Positions 16,700 to 25,268 of a stretch of DNA of 64,000 nucleotides are shown piece by piece (position 1 is the first letter of the stretch; every line of letters starts with the position of its first letter). The notes beneath the pieces were generated by a model. The model saw only the letters and a list, made by a program, of their open reading frames with translations, ran no database searches and was not told the origin of the DNA. The position numbers and the translations under genes were made by a program. The stretch is from Streptomyces griseoviridis (GTDB lineage: Bacteria > Actinomycetota > Actinomycetes > Streptomycetales > Streptomycetaceae), in the NCBI RefSeq assembly GCF_005222485.1, contig NZ_CP029078.1:7813501-7877500 (forward strand), read 5' to 3'.

Positions 16700-16717
16700 G
16701 CGGAGGTATGCCTCCGC
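16700..16717. promoter_or_regulatory. TetR-type operator 1
   Basis: GCGGAGG-TATG-CCTCCGC, 7-bp perfect arms around 4 bp, 30 bp upstream of the TetR start codon. Its centre is 22 bp from that of a second similar palindrome, about two helical turns, so the sites face the same side of the helix. Confidence 0.7.
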
Positions 16718-16720
16718 TAC

Positions 16721-16740
16721 AGTGGAGGGGTACCTCCACT
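16721..16740. promoter_or_regulatory. TetR-type operator 2
   Basis: AGTGGAGG-GGTA-CCTCCACT, 8-bp perfect arms around 4 bp. Shares the GGAGG-N4-CCTCC core with the neighbouring site, so both are probably bound by the adjacent repressor. Confidence 0.7.
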
Positions 16741-16993
16741 TTACCAGTGAGGGGCGCGTTCGCCGTGGTCCCGTGCGCCCGCACATGACGCCGACGCGCC
16801 ACCGCCCCCCCCGTACCACCTCGCGCCCGCCCGCGGCGGGTGCCGCGCGCACCACCCGCAACCCCGGCCACCCACACCGTCCCGCGACTGCCCACGACGA
16901 CCGTCCGCGTACCCGGCGATCCCGCACCGTCCCGCCGGACCCGCGCGACCGCCGTCCGGGGCCACGGCCGCGCCCGCTCCGGAGAGGCTCCCC

Positions 16994-18547
16994 ATGCCCC
17001 GCACATCCACCCGTCTCACCTTCGCGGTCCTCGCGACCGGTGCCGGTGTGTTCTCCATGCTCCAGTCGCTGATCGCGCCGGCCCTGCCGACCGTCCAACA
17101 CGCCCTGCACACCTCGCAGTCGACCGCGACCTGGGTGATGACCGCCTATCTGCTGTCGGCCTCCGTCTTCACGCCGATACTCGGCCGGGTCGGCGACCTG
17201 ATCGGCAAGAAGCGCACCCTCGTCGCGGTCCTGCTGACGGTCGCGGCGGGCTGCCTGCTCGCCGCGCTCGCGCCGACCATCGGCGTGCTGATCGTCGCCC
17301 GGGTCGTGCAGGGCATCGGCGGCGCGCTGTTCCCGCTGTCGTTCGGCATCATCCGGGACGAGTTCGACGCCTCCGAGGTCACCGGCAGCATCGGCAACCT
17401 CTCCGCGGTCATCGCGGCGGGCGGCGGCGTCGGCATGGTCGCCGCCGGTCCCATCGTGACCGCCCTCGACTACCGCTGGCTGTTCTGGATACCGGTCGCG
17501 GTCGTCATCGCGGCCACCCTGATCGCCGTCCGCTACATACCCGAGTCACCCAACCGGGCCCAGGGCAAGGTCAGTTGGCTCGGCGCCGGACTGCTGTTGG
17601 GTTGGCTGGTCGCGCTGCTGCTGCCGCTCAGCCAGGCCGGCGTCTGGGGCTGGGGCTCCGGCCGGGTGATCGGCCTGCTCGGCGCCGCCGTCGTCCTGTT
17701 CGCGCTGTGGCTGCTGTCCGAGGCCCGCTCGGCGACCCCGCTGATCGACCTTCGGGTGATGCGGCTGCCCGCCGTCTGGACGACGAACACGGCCGCGCTC
17801 CTCTTCGGCGCGGGCATGTACGCGATCTGGTCGTTCCTGCCCGGCTTCGTCCAGACCCCCGCCTCGGCCGGATACGGCTTCGGCGCGAGCGTCACGGCCT
17901 CGGGCCTGCTGATGCTCCCGATGCTGATCGCGATGTTCGTCTCCGGCCTGCTCAGCGCCCGTCTGTCGCCGGTGCTCGGCGCGAAGACCCTGCTCACCAC
18001 GGGCGCCGCCCTGGGCGCGGTCGCCTGCGGCATGCTGACCCTCTGGCACGCCGAACGCTGGCAGATCGGCCTGGTCGCCGGCGTCTTCGGCCTCGGCATC
18101 GGACTGGCCTTCGCGTCGATGGCCAACCTGATCGTCGGCAGCGTCCCGCCCTCCCAGACGGGCGCGGCCACCGGCATGAACGCCAACATCCGCACCATCG
18201 GCGGCTCCATCGGCGCGGCGCTCACGAGCGTCCTGGTCACCGGCAGGCTCCAGCCGTCGGGCCTCCCGCACGAGTCGGGCTACACCCACGGCTTCGCCCT
18301 CCTGACGGCACTCTGCCTGGCAGCGGCCCTGGCGGCCCTCCTGGTACCGACGGGACGCGGGGGACACGGGGGACGGGTGACGGGGGCGCCGCTGGCCGCG
18401 GGTTCGGCGAGCGGACCGGGCGCGGTGGAGACGGTGGCGACGGCGACGGTGGCGACGGGAGCGGTGGCGACGGAGGCGGTGGACGTGGCCGGGCCGACGG
18501 TGACGCGGGAGGCCACGGGGCCGGCCGGGGGGACCAGCCGGGTCTGA
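16994..18547 (+). CDS. MFS drug exporter, DHA2 (14-segment) type
   Basis: 517-aa integral membrane exporter resembling EmrB/QacA transporters. TWVMTAYLLSASVFTPILGR and GDLIGKKR are the usual DHA2 landmarks, and RVVQGIGGALFPLSFGI is a motif C-like segment. About 440 residues form the transporter. The last 60 or so (after LVPTGRGGHGG) are Gly/Ala/Thr/Val-rich and encoded by imperfect short repeats, so the C-terminus looks like an extension into repetitive DNA. GGAGAGG precedes the ATG. Probably repressed by the divergent TetR protein; the substrate is unknown. Confidence 0.88.
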   Translation: MPRTSTRLTFAVLATGAGVFSMLQSLIAPALPTVQHALHTSQSTATWVMTAYLLSASVFTPILGRVGDLIGKKRTLVAVLLTVAAGCLLAALAPTIGVLIVARVVQGIGGALFPLSFGIIRDEFDASEVTGSIGNLSAVIAAGGGVGMVAAGPIVTALDYRWLFWIPVAVVIAATLIAVRYIPESPNRAQGKVSWLGAGLLLGWLVALLLPLSQAGVWGWGSGRVIGLLGAAVVLFALWLLSEARSATPLIDLRVMRLPAVWTTNTAALLFGAGMYAIWSFLPGFVQTPASAGYGFGASVTASGLLMLPMLIAMFVSGLLSARLSPVLGAKTLLTTGAALGAVACGMLTLWHAERWQIGLVAGVFGLGIGLAFASMANLIVGSVPPSQTGAATGMNANIRTIGGSIGAALTSVLVTGRLQPSGLPHESGYTHGFALLTALCLAAALAALLVPTGRGGHGGRVTGAPLAAGSASGPGAVETVATATVATGAVATEAVDVAGPTVTREATGPAGGTSRV

Positions 18548-18667
18548 CGGCCTGCTGGGACCAGCCGGGTCTGACGGTTTTCCGGGACCAGCTCAGGTCT
18601 GACGGCCTGCTGGGACCAGCCTGGTCTGACGTTCTGCCGGACCAGCCCGGGGCTGACGGTCTGCCGG
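18530..18667. repeat. about 27-bp tandem repeat, 5 units
   Basis: Five imperfect units of 26-28 bp sharing GGGACCAGCC, GGTCTGACGG and CTGCTG-type blocks start at the exporter stop codon and run toward the tRNA gene. Not coding as far as can be seen. Confidence 0.75.
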
Positions 18668-18780
18668 CGCGGCCCACGTGTCGCCGCCCGCCGCCCCTCC
18701 GTCACCGGCCGCGCGGGAGGGGGCTCCGGATGCGATAAGGTCGACCAGCACGATCACGCGGACGCACCGCGTGGACGCGG

Positions 18781-18854
<74 letters not shown>

Positions 18855-18870
18855 CTGGAGACAGTCGCAG

Positions 18871-18910
18871 GTGAGGGGCGGTTCCGGAGCAATCCGGGGC
18901 CGCCCCTCAC
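18871..18910 (+). terminator. tRNA-Pro terminator hairpin
   Basis: 11-bp perfect arms GTGAGGGGCGG and CCGCCCCTCAC, with a small inner CCGGA/TCCGG stem, begin 16 nt after the tRNA 3' end. Confidence 0.8.
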
Positions 18911-19062
18911 CCCATTCTGGGGACCGGCCGCGGACCTGCCTCCCGCCCGTCCGGAGCAATCCAACTCCCCCCCCGACACTCGACTCCCGAAGACAGCGAG
19001 CCGGTGCCATTCCGGGCCAGCTGACGACCGGAGCAGCGCGCCGTCAGCATCCCGGCCGGGGG

Positions 19063-19071
19063 CGCCCCCGG
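19063..19071. repeat. 9-bp target site duplication, left copy
   Basis: CGCCCCCGG abuts the left end of the IS element and is repeated at 21234-21242 directly after the right end. Confidence 0.8.
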
Positions 19072-19114
19072 CCAATGCAGTTGCTTTTGAGCTACAGAGA
19101 TCGTTGCGCCGCGT

Positions 19115-20515
19115 GTGACGGGTTGGGGTGTGGGGCAACGGGTGCGGATCGGGATCCTGACGAAGGTGTTCACCGCCGAGCTGGTGGACGCAGCGATAGC
19201 CGCGCACGACCGGGCCGAGCAGCGCCGCCGTCTTCTGCCGGCTCGGCTGGTCGTGTACTTCGTCCTGGCCCTGTGCCTGTTCGCCCGGGATTCGTACGAG
19301 GAGGTGCTGCGGGTGCTGACCAGCGGTATCCCGGGCAGCCGGGCCCTTGTGCGGGTGAACCGGTCGTCGTTGTGCCGGGCTCGCACCCGTCTCGGCGAGG
19401 ACGTCCTGGAGACCTTGTTCCTCCAGGTGGCTGGCCCGCTTGCGACCCCGGGCACGCCCGGTGCGTGGTGGCGGGGGCTGCGGCTCCTCGCCCTGGACGG
19501 CACCCAGTTTGATCTCCCGGATTCGACGAGTAACGGCGACACCTTTGACGGCCCCTCCACCACCGGCGGCGTCCCCTTCGGATTCCCCCAGGTCAGGGCG
19601 GTGGTCCTTGCGGAGATCGGAACGCACGGAGTCCTGGATGCCCGCCTCGGCGGCTACCGTGACGGCGAGCGCAGCCTCGCCTACCCGATGGCCGGCTCCA
19701 CCGGCCCCGGCGACCTGGTCATCGCCGACCGCGGCTTCTGGTCGGTCGAGTTTACTCACGCCTTCACCGTGGTGGGCGCGGATCTGCTGGTCAGGCTCCA
19801 GTCCAACCACCTTGGAACCATCCAGGAAGAACTTCCGGACGGCTCGTACCTGTCGATGGCGCGACCGGGAAAGGATGTCCGGCTCCGAGCCGCGCGAGAG
19901 GGCCGAACGCTGCCCAAGCACGTGATCTACCGAGTCATTACCTTCGCCAAGGGCGACAAGGTCACCTACCTGGGCACGACCCTGCTGGATTCCGAGCAGT
20001 ACCCGGCCGCCGAGCTGGTCGCGCTCTACCGGGAACGCTGGGAGATCGAGCTCGCCTTCGACGAGATCAAGAACCACCTCGGGCCGGGCGGCCCGATCAG
20101 GTCGCGGACACCGGAGGGCGTCCGGCAGGAACTGTGGGCCTACCTCGCGGTCCACCACGCGATCCGCCAGTTCGCCCACACAGCCGCCCTTGGACGACCG
20201 GCTGTGGACACCGACCGTATCTCCTACCTGAAGTGCGTCCGCATCGTCCGCCGCAGCGTTCCTTCCCAGCTCGGAGCTACCGCCACCAAGCTCGCCCGCT
20301 CCTTCGCCGAGGCCGGGCGGGAGGCACGTGCACGCCTCCTCCCGGCTCGGCGCAGCCGGGACTGCCCACGCGCGATCAAGAAGCCGAACCGCTGGCCCGT
20401 GCTGAGGACTCGCGCTAGACGCGGCACCGTGCAACCCGGCCGCTGGGCGCACAACCAGACCTCGAAGCCGAGGAGCACCCGCCGGGCCGGAAAACCAGCC
20501 ATCAAGGGAACGTAA
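19115..20515 (+). CDS. IS4-family DDE transposase
   Basis: 466-aa transposase, apparently complete. It has an IS4 N-terminal domain, then the catalytic triad: first Asp in LALDGTQFDLPD, second Asp in VIADRGFWS, and Glu in the YREK-type motif YRERWEIELAFDEIK, whose Tyr-Arg-Glu-Lys spacing matches Y-x2-R-x3-E-x6-K. It starts with GTG 43 bp inside the left end. The basic C-terminal tail (RTRARRGTVQPGRW onward) may bind DNA. No frameshift is seen, so it could be active. Confidence 0.93.
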   Translation: MTGWGVGQRVRIGILTKVFTAELVDAAIAAHDRAEQRRRLLPARLVVYFVLALCLFARDSYEEVLRVLTSGIPGSRALVRVNRSSLCRARTRLGEDVLETLFLQVAGPLATPGTPGAWWRGLRLLALDGTQFDLPDSTSNGDTFDGPSTTGGVPFGFPQVRAVVLAEIGTHGVLDARLGGYRDGERSLAYPMAGSTGPGDLVIADRGFWSVEFTHAFTVVGADLLVRLQSNHLGTIQEELPDGSYLSMARPGKDVRLRAAREGRTLPKHVIYRVITFAKGDKVTYLGTTLLDSEQYPAAELVALYRERWEIELAFDEIKNHLGPGGPIRSRTPEGVRQELWAYLAVHHAIRQFAHTAALGRPAVDTDRISYLKCVRIVRRSVPSQLGATATKLARSFAEAGREARARLLPARRSRDCPRAIKKPNRWPVLRTRARRGTVQPGRWAHNQTSKPRSTRRAGKPAIKGT

Positions 20516-20569
20516 GCGCTGCACCGCTGCCTTCTGCTTGCCTGACGTCCGTAGGCGCCTCAGCTCAGC

Positions 20570-21040
20570 TCAGTTGCTGCGCTTGAACCTGTTGAGGTCG
20601 CAGACGTCTGGGTCGCCCCGGTACTCATAGAGGCGAGGGACTCGCCGACTTCCGTCGACATACAGCCCCGTGCCGTAATAGCCCCCCTCCTCCGAACTGT
20701 TCCAGTAGCCGCTGATTGTGTGGAACGTCAGCGAGATGGGGTAATCGACGCTGTCAGTGCTGGTCAGCTCCCACGTCCCGTTGCCCTCTCTCTCCTCTGG
20801 TGGGCCCTCTGTACCCTCAGGGTCCGTCGGCCACCCCGTAGTCGTGAACGTTCCATCACCCTTGAGGGTCACAGAACGGTCTGCTGCATCTTGATAGGTG
20901 CCGACCAGATCCTGACTGGCCAGCTCGTCCGGCCGCTGGCCCTCCCCTGGGCAGGGTGAGTATCGGGCGAAGCACCCTGTCGTGGTCGAAACAGCGACCA
21001 GAGTTAGTGCCCCCACAAGGCCGCCGAGTCTTCGATTCAT
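20570..21040 (-). CDS. predicted lipoprotein carried by the IS element
   Basis: 156-aa secreted protein. The N-terminus is basic (MNRRLGG), followed by a hydrophobic stretch and VSTTTGC, a usable lipobox, so the mature protein is probably lipid-anchored from Cys23. The rest, rich in Gly, Asp and Tyr (GTYQDAADRSVTLKGDGTFT, NGTWELTSTD), resembles small beta-sheet lipoproteins of actinomycetes. It lies wholly between the transposase stop and the right inverted repeat, in opposite orientation, so it moves with the element. Its base composition is less GC-extreme than its neighbours. No function known. Confidence 0.75.
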   Translation of the reverse strand: MNRRLGGLVGALTLVAVSTTTGCFARYSPCPGEGQRPDELASQDLVGTYQDAADRSVTLKGDGTFTTTGWPTDPEGTEGPPEEREGNGTWELTSTDSVDYPISLTFHTISGYWNSSEEGGYYGTGLYVDGSRRVPRLYEYRGDPDVCDLNRFKRSN

Positions 21041-21233
21041 GTTCTCCCCTGCACGATCGAGAATCTCCTTGAGACTGCGCCGGAGCAGCAGGTGCCGCCC
21101 GCTCGACTACGGCTTGCCCGGCACTATCCGCTCCATCATCGCCGTAACGGCCGCCAGCACAGTGGGCGGGCCAGTTGAGGTGACTTCTCATTTCTCGACC
21201 TCAGCGGCATGGTCGTTAACGCAACTGCATTGG

Positions 21234-21242
21234 CGCCCCCGG
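21234..21242. repeat. 9-bp target site duplication, right copy
   Basis: CGCCCCCGG directly after the right inverted repeat, identical to 19063-19071. Confidence 0.8.
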
Positions 21243-21325
21243 CCCCCGGCCGCCGTCACCCCCGTCCGGCCGGATCGGACGGTGAGACGACGAAGGGTCC
21301 TTGACGGGCGCCGCAGACTTGGACC

Positions 21326-21670
21326 GTGACCATTCTCCTCGTCTTGAACGCGGTTCTCGCCGCGGGTGGCCTCTGCTTCGCGATAGTCGCCGCGCTCCGT
21401 CCCTCGGCCCTCGTCACGGAGGACGCGGACGGAGCCGGCGTTCACTTCTACGCGCGGATGTACGCGGCCAAAGCCGTCCCGCTCTGCGTGCTCGCCGCCG
21501 TCGTCCCGTTTCTCGCCACGGGAGCCGTACCGGGCCTGTGCCTGCTGGGCGCAGCCCTCTCCCAGGTGACGGACGCGGCGATCGGGCTCGGGCGACGCGA
21601 CCTGCGCCAGGTCGTCGGCGGCACCGTCGCGGCCGTCGTGCACACCCTGCTCGCCGTCCTGATCTGGTGA
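21326..21670 (+). CDS. small membrane protein (DUF4267-like)
   Basis: 114-aa protein with four hydrophobic segments (LLVLNAVLAAGGLCFAIVAAL, VPLCVLAAVVPFLATGAV, LCLLGAALSQVTDAAIGL, VVGGTVAAVVHTLLAVLIW). The ARMYAAKAVPL loop and the DAAIGLGRRD segment recall a small family of unknown membrane proteins. GTG is the start; no strong Shine-Dalgarno sequence is visible and the message may be nearly leaderless. It lies just right of the IS element. Function unknown. Confidence 0.65.
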   Translation: MTILLVLNAVLAAGGLCFAIVAALRPSALVTEDADGAGVHFYARMYAAKAVPLCVLAAVVPFLATGAVPGLCLLGAALSQVTDAAIGLGRRDLRQVVGGTVAAVVHTLLAVLIW

Positions 21671-21766
21671 CGAGCGCGATCAGGCCGCCCCTTTCGGGAG
21701 TGACGGGTCGGGTGGCCTCAGCTGAACGGTTCCCGAGTGAATGCACCTCTGTAGCGTCCGGGCGGC

Positions 21767-22408
21767 TCAACTCGCCTCGATACGGCGGCCCGTGAGCCGC
21801 ACCGGGTCGATGCGTACCCACAGATCGCGGTCACCGCCCGCCCAGGGCTTGGTGTGCGCCTGGCGCTCGTACTCCTCGACGGCGCCGACGTCGGTGACCC
21901 GGCGGGCCGGTCCGACGGCGAGGACGCTCCACCCTTCGCTGCGGGCCTCGTCGACCTGGTCGACCTCGAACGCCGCCTCGACGCCGTCGCTCAGCGCTGC
22001 CGCCGACCCGTGGCCCGTTCGGAAGACGATCCCGCCGTCGACGACCGCGTAGTTGACCGGCAGGATCGCGGGCCCCTGTGTCGTGGTGACCGCGACGCGG
22101 CCGACGCCGTGCGTGGACATGAGCGCCTGGCACTGCTCGGGCGTGAGCTTGAGCAACGTCGGTCTGGCGGCCGCCACTCCGGTGCCTTCGGGCAGGTCGA
22201 CGCCCCCTCCGCGCAGCCGGGACACCGACGTGTCGAGCGCGTCCGCGACCCGTTCGAGGAAGGTGAGCCCGGGGGCCGCGGTGGGTTGCGACTCGACGTA
22301 GCGCAGGTATCCGGCCGGGATGTCCGTGCGGTCGGCCACGTCCTCGACGCTCAGGCCCAACTCCTCACGACGGCTGACGAGCCTCCGTCCGATGTCTCCG
22401 GCGGGCAT
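21767..22408 (-). CDS. XRE HTH fused to pyridoxamine-phosphate-oxidase-like domain
   Basis: 213-aa two-domain protein. Residues 5-65 form an XRE-type helix-turn-helix (LGLSVEDVADRTDIPAGYLRYVE). Residues 85-210 form a split-barrel flavin-binding-like domain (GRVAVTTTQGPAILPVNYAVVDGGIVFRTGHG). This fusion is common in streptomycetes, often near redox or stress genes, and may be a regulator with an F420- or flavin-responsive domain. The ATG start is preferred; a GTG three codons upstream is too close to the AAGGA site. Confidence 0.8.
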   Translation of the reverse strand: MPAGDIGRRLVSRREELGLSVEDVADRTDIPAGYLRYVESQPTAAPGLTFLERVADALDTSVSRLRGGGVDLPEGTGVAAARPTLLKLTPEQCQALMSTHGVGRVAVTTTQGPAILPVNYAVVDGGIVFRTGHGSAAALSDGVEAAFEVDQVDEARSEGWSVLAVGPARRVTDVGAVEEYERQAHTKPWAGGDRDLWVRIDPVRLTGRRIEAS

Positions 22409-22517
22409 CGCCCTCACATCCTTTCGCTGTCGGTACTCCGCCGGACCCGGCCGGAGGGGGCAGGTTCAGTGACACAAGCGTGCCGCGGGCGCTCTGCGAG
22501 GGGCCATTGCACGTCGG

Positions 22518-23063
22518 CTACGCCCCGTGGACGGTCCTCTGCTCGGCGTTCCAGTCGCGGGGGCCGATGTGGTTCCAACGCGCGGAGCCCCAGCGGTCGG
22601 TGGAGGTGGGATCGACCAGCGCGCTCGCCGTGTGCAGGTCTCCCGGAAGGGACGCGGTTGCCATCATCGCGGCGGCGTGGCGGGGGTCAGTCTCAGGCGG
22701 TACGACGAGCAACTCCCGGTGGCCCGGCCCGTAGGAGAAGAGGTAGATCACGTGGGGGTCCTCCTCGGCGTCGAACCAGCCGAGCCGGACCGAGTGCGAT
22801 CCCACCGTGACGTGCGGTGGAATGCTCGGCCACAGACGCCGGTTGACCGTCGCGTGCGTGACACGGCCCCACCGGTGATCGAGATCCCTTACCAGCGGCG
22901 GCAGTTCACGCTCGAAGTCACGTGACCGCGGCCACCAGGCTCCGTCCAGCCGCGACGTCGCGCCCGCCGGGGTCACGGTCAGCCGCAGCTCGTCACCGTC
23001 GCGCGTGGGCCCGGCCGTCCGTCGCGCCGGGGAATACAGTTCGCTGTCACCGATGGTCATCAC
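22518..23063 (-). CDS. DUF5994 family protein
   Basis: 181-aa protein of a streptomycete family without known function. The hallmark is LDGAWWPRSRDFERELPPLV at about residues 39-58, followed by a WGRVTHATVNRRLWP strand and a VPPETDPRHAAAMMATAS motif near residue 125. A second copy lies on the other side of the slipin gene. No signal peptide or membrane segment is seen. Role unknown. Confidence 0.75.
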   Translation of the reverse strand: MMTIGDSELYSPARRTAGPTRDGDELRLTVTPAGATSRLDGAWWPRSRDFERELPPLVRDLDHRWGRVTHATVNRRLWPSIPPHVTVGSHSVRLGWFDAEEDPHVIYLFSYGPGHRELLVVPPETDPRHAAAMMATASLPGDLHTASALVDPTSTDRWGSARWNHIGPRDWNAEQRTVHGA

Positions 23064-23299
23064 GTGTCACCGCATCCGCCTGGGCCGTCACCTGTACGGA
23101 GGCCGCTCTCCCGACCCGGCCGACCCCGAGCGACGCTCCCTGCGCCGTCTTCTCAGAGTACGCCTTCCTGAACAAATCACCGCTGGGGCGGCGTCGCCCC
23201 GACCGACCGGCCGGGCGGTCGTCGGGGCTCCGCTCTCTGGTTCCACGGGCGCGAGGTCCCGCGCACGGGCTCGCGACCCGGTGATCCGGAAGGCGCTCG

Positions 23300-24307
23300 T
23301 CAGCTGGTCAGTGACTCCTCCGCCTCTTCGCGGGTGGGCCAGTTGTCCAGGCGTTCCCTGGCGACTTCCGCGCGGCTGCCGGCCGGGTCGGCGGGCGCCG
23401 GGAGGGAGGGCGTGCGGACCGGCGACGGGGTGCCGGGTTCCGGGATCACGGTGTCGACGGAGAACGCGGGGCGCTTGCCGGCGGGGCGTACGCGGCGATT
23501 GCCGGACGCCTCGTCGGTGCCGCCCACGTCGTCGGCGTTCCTGCCCTGGCGTTCGAAGAAGCGGAGCATCTCGACGGGGAACGGCATCACGAGGGTGCTG
23601 TTCTTCTCCGCCGAGACGTCCACCACCGTCTGGAGCAGCCGCAGTTGGAGCGCTCCGGGGGTGTCGGCCATGTTCGCCGCGGCGTCGGTCAGCCGCTGGG
23701 ACGCCTGGAACTCTCCGTCGGCGGCGATGACCCTGGCCCGGCGTTCCCGCTCGGCCTCGGCCTGCTTGGACATGGAGCGCATCATCGAGTCAGGCAGCGC
23801 GATGTCCTTGATCTCCACGCGTTCGATGCGCAGGCCCCACGGCTCCTCGGTCGGAGCGTCCATCACCTTCTTCAGATCCGCGTTGATGTGGTCACGGTCG
23901 GAGAGCAGCGTGTCCAGGTCGGCCTTGCCGATGACGGAACGCAGTGAGGTCTGGGCGATCTGCGAGACGGCACTGGGGTAGTCGTTCACGTTCACCAGGG
24001 CCTTGACGGGGTCGACGACCCGGAAGTAGACGACCGCGTCGACGGTGAGGGTGACGTTGTCGGCGGTGATGGACCGCTGCGGCGGGATGCCGAGGACCTC
24101 GGTCTGCACGGAGACCTTCCGCATCCGGTCCCCGAACGGACGGATGAGGTGCAGGCCGGGCCCGCGGATGTGGGGCAGCAGCCGTCCGAAGCGGAACACC
24201 ACGCCCTTCTCGTACTGCTGGACGTCGCGCACGCTCAGGGCCAGTGCGATGAGCACGGCCACGGCGAACACCGCCAGCACGGTGATCAGAACACCCACGG
24301 TTCTCAC
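23300..24307 (-). CDS. SPFH/band 7 slipin (stomatin-like) membrane protein
   Basis: 335-aa stomatin-like protein. One N-terminal transmembrane segment (VLITVLAVFAVAVLIALAL) is followed by the band-7 domain: EKGVVFRFGRLLPHIRGPGLHLIRPF, then RSITADNVTLTVDAVVYFRV and RIERVEIKDIALPDSM. A helical region with EAERERRARVIAADGEFQAS and a low-complexity Pro-rich tail end it. Expected to scaffold membrane microdomains. GTG at 24307 or 24298 are both possible starts. No NfeD-type partner gene is adjacent; instead DUF5994 genes lie on both sides. Confidence 0.85.
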   Translation of the reverse strand: MRTVGVLITVLAVFAVAVLIALALSVRDVQQYEKGVVFRFGRLLPHIRGPGLHLIRPFGDRMRKVSVQTEVLGIPPQRSITADNVTLTVDAVVYFRVVDPVKALVNVNDYPSAVSQIAQTSLRSVIGKADLDTLLSDRDHINADLKKVMDAPTEEPWGLRIERVEIKDIALPDSMMRSMSKQAEAERERRARVIAADGEFQASQRLTDAAANMADTPGALQLRLLQTVVDVSAEKNSTLVMPFPVEMLRFFERQGRNADDVGGTDEASGNRRVRPAGKRPAFSVDTVIPEPGTPSPVRTPSLPAPADPAGSRAEVARERLDNWPTREEAEESLTS

Positions 24308-24444
24308 ATTCCCTATGTTGGTGACGGCCTGGGACCGGATGGTCCCGGGAAGCTCAGGGCAGGGGAGGACCCCGGCCTGTCGGGTGCGGTACGGCGGCCG
24401 GGGTCCTGGGCTGCTGTCGAGATCGCGTGGTGCGTACGCCCGGG

Positions 24445-24933
24445 TCAGCCGGGCGCGGTGTGGAGCGTGCCGGTCCGTACCGGCCCGCGCACGCCGGTGA
24501 CGGTGAGGATCTGCTCGGCCGACAGGGCGTTGCCGTCCCGCACCGCCATCTCCATCGCCGCGTGCGCGGGGCCCGGACGGGTGCCGGGCGGGATCACCAG
24601 GAACAGGAAGTGGTCCTGTTCGCCACGGGTGACGATCATGGTGTTGTCGCTCACGGCGGACCAGTCGACGCGGACCATGTGGTCGCCGACGTGTACATGG
24701 CCCGGCGTCTCGTCCCAGTCGCTCGCGTCGAGCCCCACCCTGGCCAGCGGGCCGAGCCTCGCCGTCAAGGCGTCGAGCAGCTCCGACAACTGGCTCGCGA
24801 GGTCGCGATTGCGTGGCCACCAGGCGCCGTCGAAGGCGCCGGTGCGCGTGGCTGTCGTCTCCCACCGCAGCACAGCGGTACCGGGAACGACGGGAACCCC
24901 GCAGGTGTCGGCGAGCAGCCTGACCGTGATCAT
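24445..24933 (-). CDS. DUF5994 family protein
   Basis: 162-aa paralogue of the protein encoded 1.4 kb away. Shared landmarks are FDGAWWPRNRDLASQLSELL and the VIPPGTRPGPAHAAMEMAV segment. The start MITVRLLADT has GAGG six bases upstream; a longer reading adds about 84 low-complexity residues and is less likely. It probably shares a role or transcript with the slipin gene downstream. Function unknown. Confidence 0.72.
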   Translation of the reverse strand: MITVRLLADTCGVPVVPGTAVLRWETTATRTGAFDGAWWPRNRDLASQLSELLDALTARLGPLARVGLDASDWDETPGHVHVGDHMVRVDWSAVSDNTMIVTRGEQDHFLFLVIPPGTRPGPAHAAMEMAVRDGNALSAEQILTVTGVRGPVRTGTLHTAPG

Positions 24934-25268
24934 GGCGACCTCGTTCGTCTCGCCACCGACGGCATCCTGCCGCGGCCGGGACGAGGAACGTTCTTCGCCG
25001 GGAGCGACACGGGCACGGGCGCCGATGTACGGAAGACCCTCGGTGCCTCCACCGTACTCCGCCGAGATCCCGAACCGCCTCGGTGCGCCCGCGGCGGGCG
25101 GCGGACCGTGCTCAGGCTCCCTCGCGTGCGGCGGCTCGACGATCACCGGTGACCTCCCGGTGCGGATCCTGGCCGGCGCCCGCACGTCCGTCGGACGGGG
25201 GTCCGGGCTCTCGCGGCCCGCACCCCCGCCCTTCTCCGTGCCGGGGCGCTACTTGGCATACGTCGGCG
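24934..25268. other. intergenic region with 20-bp duplication
   Basis: No gene seen. At its right edge a 20-bp tandem duplication (25245-25284, 18 of 20 identical) repeats the last codons and stop of the neighbouring lyase gene (YAK-stop), apparently by replication slippage. Confidence 0.6.

Larger units (their letters stand above)
16670..16993. other. divergent intergenic region of TetR/MFS pair
   Basis: The first 75 bp hold both TetR-type operators. The remaining 250 bp are C-rich, without a convincing gene, and form a long leader ahead of the exporter. Confidence 0.5.
19072..21233. mobile_element. IS4-family insertion element with passenger gene
   Basis: 2,162-bp element bounded by perfect 13-bp terminal inverted repeats: CCAATGCAGTTGC at 19072-19084 and its complement at 21221-21233. 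A 9-bp direct repeat lies immediately outside both ends. Inside are a full-length IS4-type transposase and, on the opposite strand, a predicted lipoprotein gene that fills the space to the right end. Ends, target duplication and intact transposase point to a fairly recent insertion. The interval outside it contains no gene that looks broken, so it seems to have landed in intergenic DNA after the tRNA terminator. Confidence 0.88.
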
